From Molanna angustata (taxonomy: Eukaryota; Arthropoda; Insecta; Trichoptera; Molannidae), in the NCBI GenBank assembly GCA_963576475.1, contig OY754967.1, forward strand, positions 26,867,095 to 26,931,094: 64,000 nucleotides of DNA, given 5' to 3'. The notes under the pieces are model-generated. The model had not been told where the DNA came from and made no database searches. It saw only the letters and a program-made list of their open reading frames with translations. The translations under genes and the position numbers were made by a program. Shown here one piece after another: positions 54,293-63,987 of the stretch. Within the stretch, counting starts at the first letter, position 1. Every line of letters starts with the position of its first letter.

Positions 54293-56679
54293 CAGGGGTG
54301 GGCAGACTTACACCATCGGCGGTCTACAACATAAAAATTGGACGACAAGCGATCGACTCACAAGCAGAAAAAATAATTGGTACATACTAAAATAATTTTA
54401 CCTACATACTACTTAGAGGTCGATGAATGGCACTGCGTGTTTTCCGCTAATATCTCGTAGGAAGGCACGTATTTACTAAGTGCCAAACGTAAACACGAAG
54501 ACAGATGTTCGTCAGTAAGCCGTTTGCGGTATTTTGACTTAATTATTTTCATTTCAGAAAATGCAGATTCACACAAATACTTTGACCCAAACAAAGCAGT
54601 TAATTGTTGGGCAATTTGCTTTAGTTTTGGGTATTTTTCTTGCGTTAAAAGACCAAAATGTGGTATCTGTTGCTCTGGCTTTGAGGTGTAAGGCAAGTCC
54701 ATGTCAAAAGTATTCGATATTTCAGAAGCAATTATTTCAACATCCTCACAAGAAAATGGATAAGTCATGAATGTAGCAACGGTTGTCAATTTTTGTAAGT
54801 CTGAAAAACGTCTTTCAAACTCACTGAGGATATTTCCAACTTCTGTTTCGTATTTATTGTAATTTGATACTGTGCTTGCTCTTGCTTTCAAAGCTGCAAA
54901 ATGTTTCAATTTTTTTTTCAATTGATTAATCAGAAGCTGTAATTTAATTTTAAATGAGTTGATTGCGCTAATCATGTCAATAATAGTTTTATCTTTCCCT
55001 TGCAGCTCCAAGTTTATAGTGTTCAAATGACCGGTCACGTCTGTAAGGAAAGCCAAATCACACAACCAACTTTCATTTTTAAGAATTTCAGTGTTGTCAC
55101 CTCTTTGATCCAGAAAAGAAATAATTTCAGGCAGCAATTCTTGAAACCGTTCTAAGAACTTTCCCCGGCTCAGCCACCTTACGTCTGTATGGAGCAGTAA
55201 ATCTGTGTGCTCAGATTCGCTGGCCTCCAATTGCACTTTGAAAAGGCGTCGTTGCAAACTTTTGGCTCGTATGGAGTTTACAATCTTCATAGCAATACTC
55301 ATTACATCTGCCATGTTTAGTATTTTTGAACACAACACTTGCTGATGAATGATTCAGTGAAATGAAAAAAAATGTCGGGAAATCTTCATTAGCTCTGCAT
55401 AGTGCAATAAATCCATTAGTATTTCCAGTCATTGATGGTGCTCCATCTGTTGTAATGCACACTAGTTTATATAGCGGCAGCTCGTAGTTTTTTGCAAAAC
55501 TTAAAAAAGCATCGTAGATGTCAGAACCGCGAGTGGTATCTCTCAGAGGTATAATTGTTAAAAACTCTTCTGTAGCTGTAGTATCTGGAAATGCCATCCG
55601 AATAAATACACATATGTAGCTGGGCAGTGTCAGTCATATCAGTGGATTCATCAAATTGCAAAGAAAAGAATGTACATTTCATAATATAGTTTTTTAGCTT
55701 TTGTTCGATATCCTTGCTTATAATCTCAACACGTCTAGTTACAGTGCGTCGAGACAACTGGAGCTCTTTGATGGCAGACATGATCTCTGCTTTATTTTTA
55801 AAGTCTCCAAATAATGAATCTGCCCCTTCGAGAAACGCTTCTTTCAATACCTCTCCATCTTCAAAGGGTTTCTTGTGTTTTGCCAGAATATGAGATATTT
55901 TAAAGGACGCAACTGTTGCAGCTTCTGATTGTTTTGCCGGCCTGATAAACATAACTTGCTCTGCCTTTAAACTACCTTTCAGATCTTGAACTTTCCGTCG
56001 TCTCATTTCACTTTTGGGTGGAAAATCGCTTTCGAAAATTTTATGCAAGGATTTATGATGCCTTTCTAAGTTGCCTTGTTTGGGCAAAGCAACCGAAGCT
56101 CGACAAACGAGACATATACACTTGTCTTTCACCATGGTAAAGAAAAATTCTTCTTCCCATTCATCGTTGAAATTGTAAGTTTTACTCTTCTTTGGCGCAC
56201 TCATTTTAAATAATAGGTAATTCGGTTAATATTGACGTACACACCGTAGATACGTTAGTTTCACTTAGGACAAAATAATGATATTCTTATTAGAGGCACA
56301 GTCAACGAGAGTTATGGAGAAACTGATAAATTAGTTCGGACTCCAGACGTCTGATCAGATACAATTTCTGTATGAGGTACGAGACTTAATGGCGATGGCG
56401 AGAGTGACGACAAACACGTGCCATGCGGTAAACATCAAGCGCGGCACGTATTTGTCGCCTCCGAGTGTTCTTGTATTATTATGGTTATAAAATTAAATAA
56501 ATTTCGTTTTTAATTGACAAAGATTATTTTAAATTGTTTTCTTGATAAGTATATAAATAACGCCGGCCGGGCAGGGCTTTGTAAACTTTTAGGTACATTT
56601 TTGTAAGTATGCGCGCGATCGACCCTAAAACCGCTCGCGATCGACCGGTCGATCGCGATCGACTGTTTGCCCATCCCTG
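54293..56679 (-). mobile_element. hAT DNA transposon, full length with exact target duplication
   Basis: The ends CAGGGGTGGGCAGACT and, inverted, CAGGGATGGGCAAACAGT are hAT termini. The eight bases ATATGGGT stand at 54285-54292 and again at 56680-56687. The 2387-bp element encodes one transposase on the minus strand (54409-56204) that is now frameshifted. GATCGCGATCGA-type short repeats occur just inside the right end. It lies in the family G MITE. Confidence 0.93.
54409..56204 (-). pseudogene. hAT transposase (GTF2IRD2/ZBED5-like), frameshifted
   Basis: The start MSAPKKSKTYNFNDEWEEEF at 56204 leads into a BED-type zinc finger (CLVC...HHKSLH, residues 30-55), a linker with RRTVTRRVEIISKDIEQKLK and the first catalytic-region segment FFSLQFDESTDMTDTAQL. 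The frame shifts near 55600; a second segment has CITTDGAPSMTGNTNGF. It shifts again near 55340; the last 300 codons include TDVRWLSRGKFLERF and the C-terminal dimerisation motif LFGSKYLCESAFSEMKIIKS. It is the Charlie-like type that gave rise to GTF2IRD2 and ZBED5 in vertebrates. Two frameshifts make it inactive unless they are assembly errors. Confidence 0.88.
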
Positions 56680-57490
56680 ATATGGGTAATCACTGGGGTT
56701 TTGATTTCGCCGATCGGACCAGATTTGCCCCCCAAGAATGTCTATACAATATACTGGTGCAATTCCAAATACCCTCATAAACTGGTTTGACTTTTCAAGT
56801 CAACAATGTCAGATTCAAAATGTCAAGTCAAAGTAGACATAGAACTGACGGAAGAATTCTCAGTATTACCGGCATTGAAACAGGGAGATGGACTTGCGCC
56901 TATTCTTTTCAATATTGTGCTCGAATATCGACTGTGGTTGATACTGGCTCCAATATTTGCTATAATATGTGGGATACGCGGATGACATCAATATTATAGG
57001 TAGATCAATAGAGGTCTTTTATCCATTGGAAACAGCAACACGAGATGTGGGACTGAATATTAATGTTGAAGAAAACAAAAATGATGACGAAACAGTGGTT
57101 GAGCATTCACCTACCTGGGCTTTAGTCTAACAGAGAGTAACAAAGATTCTGCAGAAATTGAAAAAGAATCACTGCAGCAAACAGAACATTTTTCTCCCTG
57201 CTGCCATTGTTAAAATCACATAGTGTCCATAGAAAGTCTTAAATCACTATATATAAAACAGTCATACATACTGTGTCAGCTTTGGATGTGAGGCGTTTAT
57301 AGAGGCAGTGGTTAGGAGACAAGTTGGAAGACCCAGTCTAAGATGAGAGGAGGAAGTGAGAAGGGATGCTACGCAGCTTCTTCAGGTGGCTAGTTGGAAG
57401 ATTTCACCAGAGGACAGGATAAGTTGGAGACGAAAGTTGCAGAAGGCCAAGGATCGATATGGGCTATCAAAGAGAGAGTTCTTTCTAGGC

Positions 57491-58213
57491 TTTATTTTGT
57501 TATAATATTATGGTCTGAACTCATGCGTACTTGATTTTTATTTTTCCCAAATGCCATATAGTTTCTGGCAAATAACTTGGGAGTTTTCGTTGTGGGGTGA
57601 GGGGGACGATTTGCATAATATACCAACCAAGCAAAAAACCCAAATTTGCACTCTGCGTAACCCACGTGATTTCTCATGTTATTTGCCAATCAATAACTAC
57701 TCATACAGTTTCAATATAAAAAACTAAGTGAACAAAATATTTCACTCTATTATATCTATTCATAATAGGAATGGGACTTTTGTGCACTGCATTTTGATCT
57801 ATTGTCCGAAAAAAGTTAACAAAAGTTTTCAAAAAATATTTCAAAAATAAAAAAATAACCATTTCACTTTATTAATTGTTTAATATTCCCACCTAATTAA
57901 TAATATAAAATAGTTATTTTTGAATAATACTCATTTATGCAAGTCATTAACCACAATTTGATTTTCATTATAAACTAACCGCACCTATGATAACAAATTT
58001 CCACCTAATCTAAAAATACTTTCTGTTTCAATCCATGTTAAAGTTTAGTTATTTTTAAAAATCTTGTATTGGATGAACTCATTCAGGTATTGAAGAGAAC
58101 TTCTATAAGTCATTATAAATTTAAAAGTTTATTAGTTGACTGAATCAAAATTCAAATAATATCATTAGCTTTAGAGTTATTTTATGCTTTAATATGTATG
58201 TATATTTTTTAGT
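57491..58213. other. AT-rich spacer upstream of shf, no gene seen
   Basis: A stretch at 57600-57670 has wording like 20290-20360 (GCGATTTGCA.., CAAATTTGCACTCTGC). The promoter or 5' UTR exon of shf may lie here or further left; a TTTTTTTAG acceptor ends at 58212. Confidence 0.4.
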
Positions 58214-58409
58214 ATGGGTTTTCTGTTACAAGAAAAAAATGGATTTCACAAGCTGTTTTTTTGGATATTATTATTGGGTTGTATAATAAATTCACTTGCT
58301 AGAAATGAATTAAAGAGACACCGTCAACGTAGCAATCCTAAAATGAATGATCGAAATGGAGGTGACCTCTCACTGTGGATAGATGAACGACAAGTCAAAA
58401 TGTTCAGTG
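58214..58409 (+). CDS. shf: shifted (WIF1 homologue), first coding exon
   Basis: The ATG at 58214 lies one base after a TATTTTTTAG acceptor, so an untranslated exon probably precedes it. The exon encodes a signal peptide (KLFFWILLLGCIINSLA, cleaved about residue 30), a basic linker, and the start of the WIF domain (LSLWIDERQVKMFSG). A GT donor after TTCAGTG leaves phase 1. Shifted is the secreted insect WIF1-type protein that helps Hedgehog spread and remain stable in the matrix. I first considered the Ryk/Derailed WIF domain, but SLWIDE..V and the later residues fit WIF1/Shifted. Confidence 0.9.
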
Positions 58410-58678
58410 GTTTGTAATCAAGTATACTACTATTATTTCATTTAGACATTAATTACTATCAATTTTAATTGGATATTATTATTGGGTTGTATAATAAATT
58501 CACTTGCTAGAAATGAATTAAAAAGACACCGTCAACGTAGCAATCTTAAAATGAATTATCGAAATGGAGGTGACCTCTCACTGTGGATAGATGAACGACA
58601 AGTCAAAATGTTCAGTGGTTTGTAATCAAGTATACTACTATTATTTCATTTAGACATTAATTACTATCAATTTTAATT
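58261..58678 (+). repeat. shf: 208-bp tandem duplication covering part of shf exon 1
   Basis: 58261-58468 and 58469-58676 are near-identical. The second copy repeats the signal-peptide end, linker, WIF start, the splice donor and 60 bp of intron. It has three changes in the translated part (R to K, P to L, D to Y), no own start or acceptor seen, and a stop lies in frame between copies. It is therefore intron sequence now, but it carries a usable donor. Confidence 0.9.
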
Positions 58679-58841
58679 GCCTTATTTAAACCACAAATGA
58701 TCTATTTACCACTGTTTTCCAAGCAACTGCTTCTTTCTCAGAGCGAATAACAACTTGCACCAATTGACTAACACCAACGTGCCCCAATGCCATTGTAATT
58801 CATGTTTCATTTTATAAAAAATATTTTGTTCTTTATTGCAG

Positions 58842-59084
58842 GAATGTCCATGGAAATATATGCTATTGTTAATGGTCACGTTCTACCATACATTCTGGAT
58901 CCCAATTTCTCTCAAACTCTCCCTATTATACCTTCGGAAGTTGGTTATGTAAACTTTACATGGAAAGCGGGAAACAAGAAATATTATTATCATTTTGACA
59001 CATTAAATTCATCTGACCCAATGATTTTGAAGCCACCAGTTATATCTATTAAAAATAAAGGACGAGTTCCCCGAAAGCCAAAAG
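58842..59084 (+). CDS. shf: shifted (WIF1 homologue), WIF domain exon
   Basis: The acceptor is TTCTTTATTGCAG; the exon joins in phase 1 to give FSGMSMEIYAIVNGHVLPYI, then LDPNFSQTLPIIPSEVGYVN, FTWKAGNKKYYYHFDTLNSS and ISIKNKGRVPRKPK. This is the middle of a WIF domain; VNFTW and the GRVPRKPK end are characteristic of the Shifted/WIF1 type. The donor GTTACT is weak, but the next exon fits its phase exactly. NFT and NSS are possible N-glycosylation sites. Confidence 0.92.
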
Positions 59085-59895
59085 GTTACTATAATATTAT
59101 ATACTATATTTTATTGTGTAGGTACACTCGGACATATAATAAAATTACTGCAAAACTTCTTTAGAATGGTTATATATCCATTTGCTTCATTGTGCGCGCA
59201 GTACACTGGACCGTTGATGCAACATGCATTCTGGTGGTCCTCATCCTCGCGCATGTATTCCACTAAAATAATGTTTATACACTTAAATCCTTTGTCAGAG
59301 ACGTTCCATATAATTTGTTGCCTTTTGATTTTTATTAGGGTGCAAAGTCATTACATCATTGGTGGTTGAGTGCACAATAGGTACATTTCATTTGAAACAT
59401 GCGAAATATTCATAATAAATTATTATAGGTATGTACTAATAAAACATAGATAATAAAATGAGAATATTGGAAAAATACAAAAGATTTTAGTAGAAATTGC
59501 AAAATTGCAATAAACTCACCACTCGCACAGGTTGCAAGAAAGTGTTTATTATGCTTCTGGCCTCGCAATCATAGTGTGAAGTATGTAAGATGTTTTTGTG
59601 AATGTGTGTGTGTGTGTGTGTGGGTTTATATGTATCAATGTGTGTATGTATTATGTATTATATGAGTGCGTTTTTGATTTATGTAAGTATTTTGTTTTGT
59701 TATAGTTTTGGGGCATTTTTGAAATTTTAATTCAAATATGTAAGCATTAGGATCATGCTGAAAATCAGCTGCAGGGGGCTTGTCCTCCTGCAACATAGCT
59801 GAGCATGGTCCTTTTGAGTTGGAGAGGTTGTTTTCATTTATTTTTATTTTATTTTTTATATCTTGTATTTGTATGTAACTTCTTCTGCTCAAAAA

Positions 59896-60898
59896 ATTAA
59901 TTATTATTATTATTATTGATTGATCTCAGTTATGGTCCGGTAATTTCCTTCACAACGGAGCGTACTCAAGTTGTGAGGCTATGTGTTTGTGTGTCTGTGT
60001 GGTTGTGTGTAGTTGTTTAAAGTGGTACCTGTAGAAATTTTCTGACTATTGTGCATGTGTTGATAATTGTAGTTTTTTGTATGTTGATGATTACGTATGG
60101 GGGTAACTTTAGTATGTCTATATTTTTTTTGGAGAGTTTTTGGTATGATGCCTGTAGACGATAATATTATTGGGACTATTGTTACTTTTTCTTGTTTCCA
60201 CTGTGATTTTATCTGTTCTGCTAAAGGTATGTATTTATCTATTTTTTCTAAATGTTTCTTTTGTAGATTTGCTGTATTTGGTATCGATATTTCTATTAGA
60301 TATGTGTGTTTATGTATTTTGTCGATTAATGTAATGTCTGGTCGGTTATGTAGGTTTGTTCTGTCTGTGATTATGTCTCTATTCCAGTATAGTTTGTAGT
60401 TATCATTTTCTGTTACAGCAGGGGGTGTGTATTGATACCACTTGGGGTGTGTTTCGATAAGTTTATGTTTGTGGGCTAGTTCCAAATATATGTGTTTGCA
60501 GATGTTATCGTGTCTTATTGTATATTCCGTCGGTGCAAGAGTTGAGCAGCCACCTGTTATGTGTTCTATTGTTTCTTTTTGTAATTTGCACTTTCTGCAT
60601 GTGTCGTTTGTTATTGTATTGTCTTTGTCTTTTATAATATGTTTTATTATTTTGTCCTGAATAGCTATGATAAATACTTCTGTTTCTGCGTAGAGGTCTG
60701 AGTGTTTGAGCCAATTATTACTAAGGGCTTTATCAATATGTTGTTGTTGTAGATGACTTGGGTGTATTCCATGTAATGTTTTATTTTTCCATGTTTCAAT
60801 TTTTGCGTCATGTGTTGTTATTTCTAGATTGCGTTCGTTGTCGTTAAGTGTAAGTGGTGAGTATGTGTGATCTTTATTATTATTATTATTATTATTAG
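59896..60898 (-). mobile_element. Dong/R4-like LINE 3' end inside an ATT repeat
   Basis: A minus-strand frame of 318 codons ends at 59979. It has WLKHSDLYAETEVFIIAIQD, a zinc finger CRKCKLQKETIEHITGGC, KLYWNRDIITD, and the restriction-like endonuclease signature NRPDITLIDK...YLIEISIPN. That C-terminal layout (CCHC then PD-(D/E)XK nuclease) belongs to the R2/R4 group of LINEs, not to those with an N-terminal APE nuclease. Both sides are ATT/TAA repeats (59896-59913; 60879-60898), the known target of the silkworm Dong element. The polymerase core is lost by 5' truncation; the remaining frame is open. Confidence 0.8.
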
Positions 60899-61302
60899 AA
60901 AATTTGTATGAAAGCATTATAATGAGTTTTGCCACATAGAAATATTACATACAGTATGGCAGATGAGCCGCCAGGAAAAACTCATTATTTGCAATATTGT
61001 GGTTTTTTCTTCACCTTTGAGTTTTTGTGAAATTCAAACATTATACATAGTAAGATTTTGCTATTTTTTATATATTTTGAAAAAAGTTTTACAATCAACA
61101 TTGACAAAAAACTTTTTTTTGTTATTCGTTTACCTCATGTTAAGACGTGAAATAATACATTTGATTGTGTTTATAATTATCTGTTTTTTTATTAATTTGT
61201 GAAATGGAATAGAACGTGGAAATAATATTCAAAATACTGTGCATTTTTATTATTTTTGATGAAGCAGAATCACAAATATACGTTGCTTCATAAACCTCAA
61301 AA

Positions 61303-61755
61303 TTTTATGACCATCGGCAACATTCGAGAATTATTGGTGTTAATATATTTTGTGACCATCGGCAATATTCGGGAATTATTGGTGTTAATATATTTTGTGA
61401 CCATCGGCAACATTCGGGAATTATTGGTGTTAATATATTTTGTGACCATCGGCAACATTCGGGAATTATTGGTGTTAATATATTTTGTGACCATCGGCAA
61501 CATTCGAGAATTATTGGTGTTAATATATTTTGTGACCATCGGCAATATTCGGGAATTATTGGTGTTAATATATTTTGTGACCATCGGCAACATTCGGGAA
61601 TTATTGGTGTTAATATATTTTGTGACCATCGGCAACATTCGGGAATTATTGGTGTTAATATATTTTGTGACCATCGGCAACATTCGAGAATTATTGGTGT
61701 TAGTATATTTTGTGACCATCGGCAACATTCGGGAATTATTGGTGTTAATATATTT
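61303..61755 (+). repeat. 45-bp minisatellite, ten units, open frame of 15-residue repeats
   Basis: Each unit reads TTTTGTGACCATCGGCAACA and TTCGGGAATTATTGGTGTTA plus ATATA. As 45 is a multiple of three, one frame stays open and gives repeats of VTIGNIRELLVLIYF, and the opposite strand is open too. Units 1, 5 and 9 have GAGAATT for GGGAATT, and units 2 and 6 have AATATTC for AACATTC, so there is a four-unit, 180-bp higher-order period. It is intronic and very likely non-coding. Confidence 0.95.
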
Positions 61756-62430
61756 TCAATTCTTCTCTGTTTACTTCATTATGGACTTTTATTTAACACA
61801 CACAAAAACTACATGTTGTACAAGGAACAAATTACTTCAATAACAACACCGGAACACCAATCACATCCAAGAGGACAATTGTAATATGTAGGTAAATATT
61901 CCAACAATTGGAAATGATCCGTCTCTATACTATACTCTTCTTTTATAGCTGTTAAAACAACCTGAGACCATGTTTATCTTATGTATATCTTATATATTAA
62001 TAGTAATGTTGTTAAATACTGTTACAAACCTAACATAACTAATCATGAATAAGACTTACCTATACTATAATTTTTATTTTTGTTCCAGTCAGGGGTTATC
62101 AACATTTTAATTTTATATTTCCACATATCTCACAAACCATAAAATCTAGAAAGCTGAAAATTTGTTTAAACATAGAAAAATACAATATCTCAAACATTTT
62201 TTTTTATTAAAGTTCCAGAGTTTCTCAAACTTTTTTACTAAGAATTTTTTTTCTTAAGAAAAAGGGTACCTACCTAAGACGGGACAATTGTTTTTGGGGC
62301 TTTGTAATATTTAACTTAACCGAGTTGTCAATTAAACAAGATAATAAAATTGTGTTCTGCCTCATGTAGTTTTTTACACTATGTTTTTTCAAAAAAAAAA
62401 CTGTCTTTTTCAAAACGGGACATCGGCGAA

Positions 62431-62745
62431 CTGATTTGTGGTATACTTTGTATCGTGTAAAGAATCCACATTTCTGTGTAGATAAATGAGTCCTATCTAT
62501 TGAAGGTTTGAAGAACTAAACTTGCCACTTCTTAGGAAACCTTCCCCTACATTTTAGCAGTAGTTCTCAATCTGCAAACTGCTTTGTGGTATACTTTATA
62601 TTGTGTAAAGAATCTACATTTCTGTGTAGATAAATGTGTCCTATCTGTTGAAGGTTCGAAGAACTAAACTTGTCACTACTTAAGAAACCTTCCCCTACAT
62701 ATTAGCAGTAGTTCTCAATCTGCAAACTGATTTGTGATATACTTC
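62431..62745 (+). repeat. 148-bp tandem duplication
   Basis: TTTGTGGTATACTTTGTAT, AAAGAATCCACATTTCTGTG and CCTTCCCCTACATTTTAGCA recur 148 bp later (starts at 62431, 62579 and a partial third at 62727). About ten differences separate the first two units. Confidence 0.9.
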
Positions 62746-62869
62746 ACAATACATACCAAACTATTCACCCTGCATACCCTACATTTTTTTCTATACAAAA
62801 CATGTGTCAGGATGTATGGATAGTGTGGAGTTCAGTCCCTTTTTCCTACGCCGAATATATAAACAGCTT

Positions 62870-63440
62870 GATGGTATGTAAGAACATTAAGTATCAAACG
62901 TAGTCCCATTATATATTTTATATTCTGCCTTACAAATTGTATGAAACAATGTCGTCACTAAATTCAATTTTTACAAAAATTGTGAAGAAAAGTTTGAAAT
63001 GTACATAATGTATGTATTTTTTTTATAGAAAATTAAATTGTATAGTTGGGATATTTCCACGTTTTATAGAAAGTAGGAAGTTAAATAGATATTATATTTG
63101 TCTATATTTATACAAATTTTCAGCATTCTAGCTTTAATGGTTTTTGAGATGTTGTGAAAATATAAAATGCAAATTCAAATGTTGATAACGTCTGACTGGG
63201 AAAAATTTCAAAATTCTGAGTATAAAAGTTTTGTAGACCTAAAATACTCAACTCAGAAGTCGAGATCCAAGTGATAGAGTGTGCTCGCCACTAATTCAAA
63301 CAGAACTCGAAATACACATAAAGAATCTATGATAATGGACAACAGTGCTATCTGTTCAAATATATATGCTGTGATGCTTCTAAGTTGGTGTTTTCTGACT
63401 TCAAAGTTGGAAAAACTATGCAAAAAGTCTACTACTACAT
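62870..63440 (+). repeat. Dispersed repeat family C, copy 3
   Basis: Same landmarks as at 21760-22560 (GTCGTCACTAAATTCAATTTT, ATAGAAAATTAAATT, GTTGATAACGTCTGACTG, AAAGTTTTGTAGACCT). The family sequence resumes after the SINE at 63448-63647 with AAATTCTCATGAACAAATCG near 63695, so the SINE lies inside this copy. Confidence 0.65.
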
Positions 63441-63447
63441 ACAAGAT

Positions 63448-63647
63448 GGGTCGGTGGCAGAGCGGTTAGCGCGCTGGGCTAGTAATCCAGTGGTCGCGAG
63501 TTCGAATCCTGCCTCGACCGATTTCGTTCACCTAAGCACAAGCATTTATTTGCTTATTTTAGGGAACGTAGGAAGATGTATATGTACTTATTTAACAAGG
63601 ACATATTCATTTTTATTTAAAAAAAAAAAAAAAAAAAATAAAAAAAA
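63448..63647 (+). mobile_element. tRNA-derived SINE, family 1, with poly(A)
   Basis: The head GGTCGGTGGCAGAGCGGTTA has an anticodon stem-loop CTGGGCTAGTAATCCAG (AGT in the loop) and a B-box GAGTTCGAATCC. The body CGATTTCGTTCACCTA is shared with the copy at 4388-4510. A poly(A)-rich tail occupies 63619-63647. The T stem has a mismatch and no tRNA terminator fits, so this is a SINE and not a tRNA-Thr gene. Confidence 0.82.
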
Positions 63648-63843
63648 TTCTTTCACGCGAGACTAAAGTTAATATTCTACAATTTATTAAGAGAAATAAA
63701 TTCTCATGAACAAATCGCCAGTTGGAATATTGAATTTTTAATTGTAAAATTATTTTTCTTCAGATAACAGAAAATTGGATGTTTGTTGTAAAAGCTTGGA
63801 GAAGATATTTTAATAACATAGTTGTTTTTTTTTCAATTTGTAG

Positions 63844-63987
63844 AATTCAGTGTCTGGTTGCCGTGTTCTGGCAACAGTAGTGGAAAAGCTACATTTGAAA
63901 TAGGACTCATCATTCAAACAGGAAGAGGAATTTTACTGAAAGGTACCCCTCTGCGACTAAGTTTAAAGAAGGAATGTGCCCAGAGAG
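63844..63987 (+). CDS. shf: shifted (WIF1 homologue), end of WIF domain
   Basis: The acceptor is CAATTTGTAG; the exon follows in phase 1 as EFSVWLPCSGNSSGKATFEI, then GLIIQTGRGILLKGTPLRLS and LKKECAQR. The two cysteines (PCSG and KECA) are in the conserved positions of the WIF domain end. A GT after CAGAGAG at 63988 is the probable donor. EGF-like repeats, which follow in Shifted/WIF1 proteins, must lie beyond the window. Confidence 0.9.

Larger units (their letters stand above)
54154..56734. mobile_element. Family G foldback MITE, split by a hAT transposon
   Basis: The left end GGGGGGCAAGTCTGGTCCGA and, inverted at the right, GGGGGGCAAATCTGGTCCGA enclose arms with GAAATCAAAACC and GATTACCCATATC. 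Without the hAT element (54293-56679) and one target copy it is about 185 bp and almost wholly palindromic. Confidence 0.85.
53800..57490 (+). mobile_element. Decayed RTE-like LINE, split by nested insertions
   Basis: Before the insert, broken frames read TPGKDKLPAKLFK then CPIYKK-type sequence and GRVSVRF, the N-terminal part of a polymerase. After it, 56740-57000 gives VKVDIELTEEFSVLPALKQG and DGLAPILFNIVLEYRL, followed in another frame by YADD-like GYADDINIIGRS, and 57300-57470 gives GRRQVGRPSLR and RISWRRKLQKAKDR. The order is continuous across 54154-56734, so that segment is an insertion. Confidence 0.75.
59085..63843 (+). other. shf: shf intron filled with repeats
   Basis: The 4.8-kb intron holds, in order, a GT microsatellite at 59603-59622, a Dong/R4-like LINE end, a 45-bp minisatellite, an inverted family C fragment at 62090-62250, a 148-bp tandem duplication, a family C repeat with a SINE inside, and short AT-rich gaps (59085-59600, 60900-61300, 61760-62090) in which I saw no gene. 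Confidence 0.6.

Noticed and set aside
59979..60935. 318-codon frame as a host gene
   Set aside because: Its zinc finger and nuclease signatures belong to R2/R4-type LINEs and it is bounded by ATT repeats.
61297..61728. 143-codon frame on the minus strand, and the 195-codon frame on the plus strand
   Set aside because: Both are by-products of a 45-bp tandem repeat whose length is a multiple of three, inside a shf intron.
61303..61755. Regular repeats that could suggest a CRISPR array
   Set aside because: Units are contiguous with no unique spacers, and the DNA is eukaryotic.
63449..63522. tRNA-Thr(AGT)-like sequence
   Set aside because: It shares its downstream body with a second copy at 4388-4510 and ends in poly(A); the T stem is imperfect. 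It is a SINE head.
58214..63987. Derailed/Ryk receptor kinase, suggested by the WIF domain
   Set aside because: LSLWIDE..V, the long VNFTWK segment and the GRVPRKP end fit WIF1/Shifted and not the Ryk form of the domain. The kinase would lie outside the window in any case, so certainty needs the next exons.
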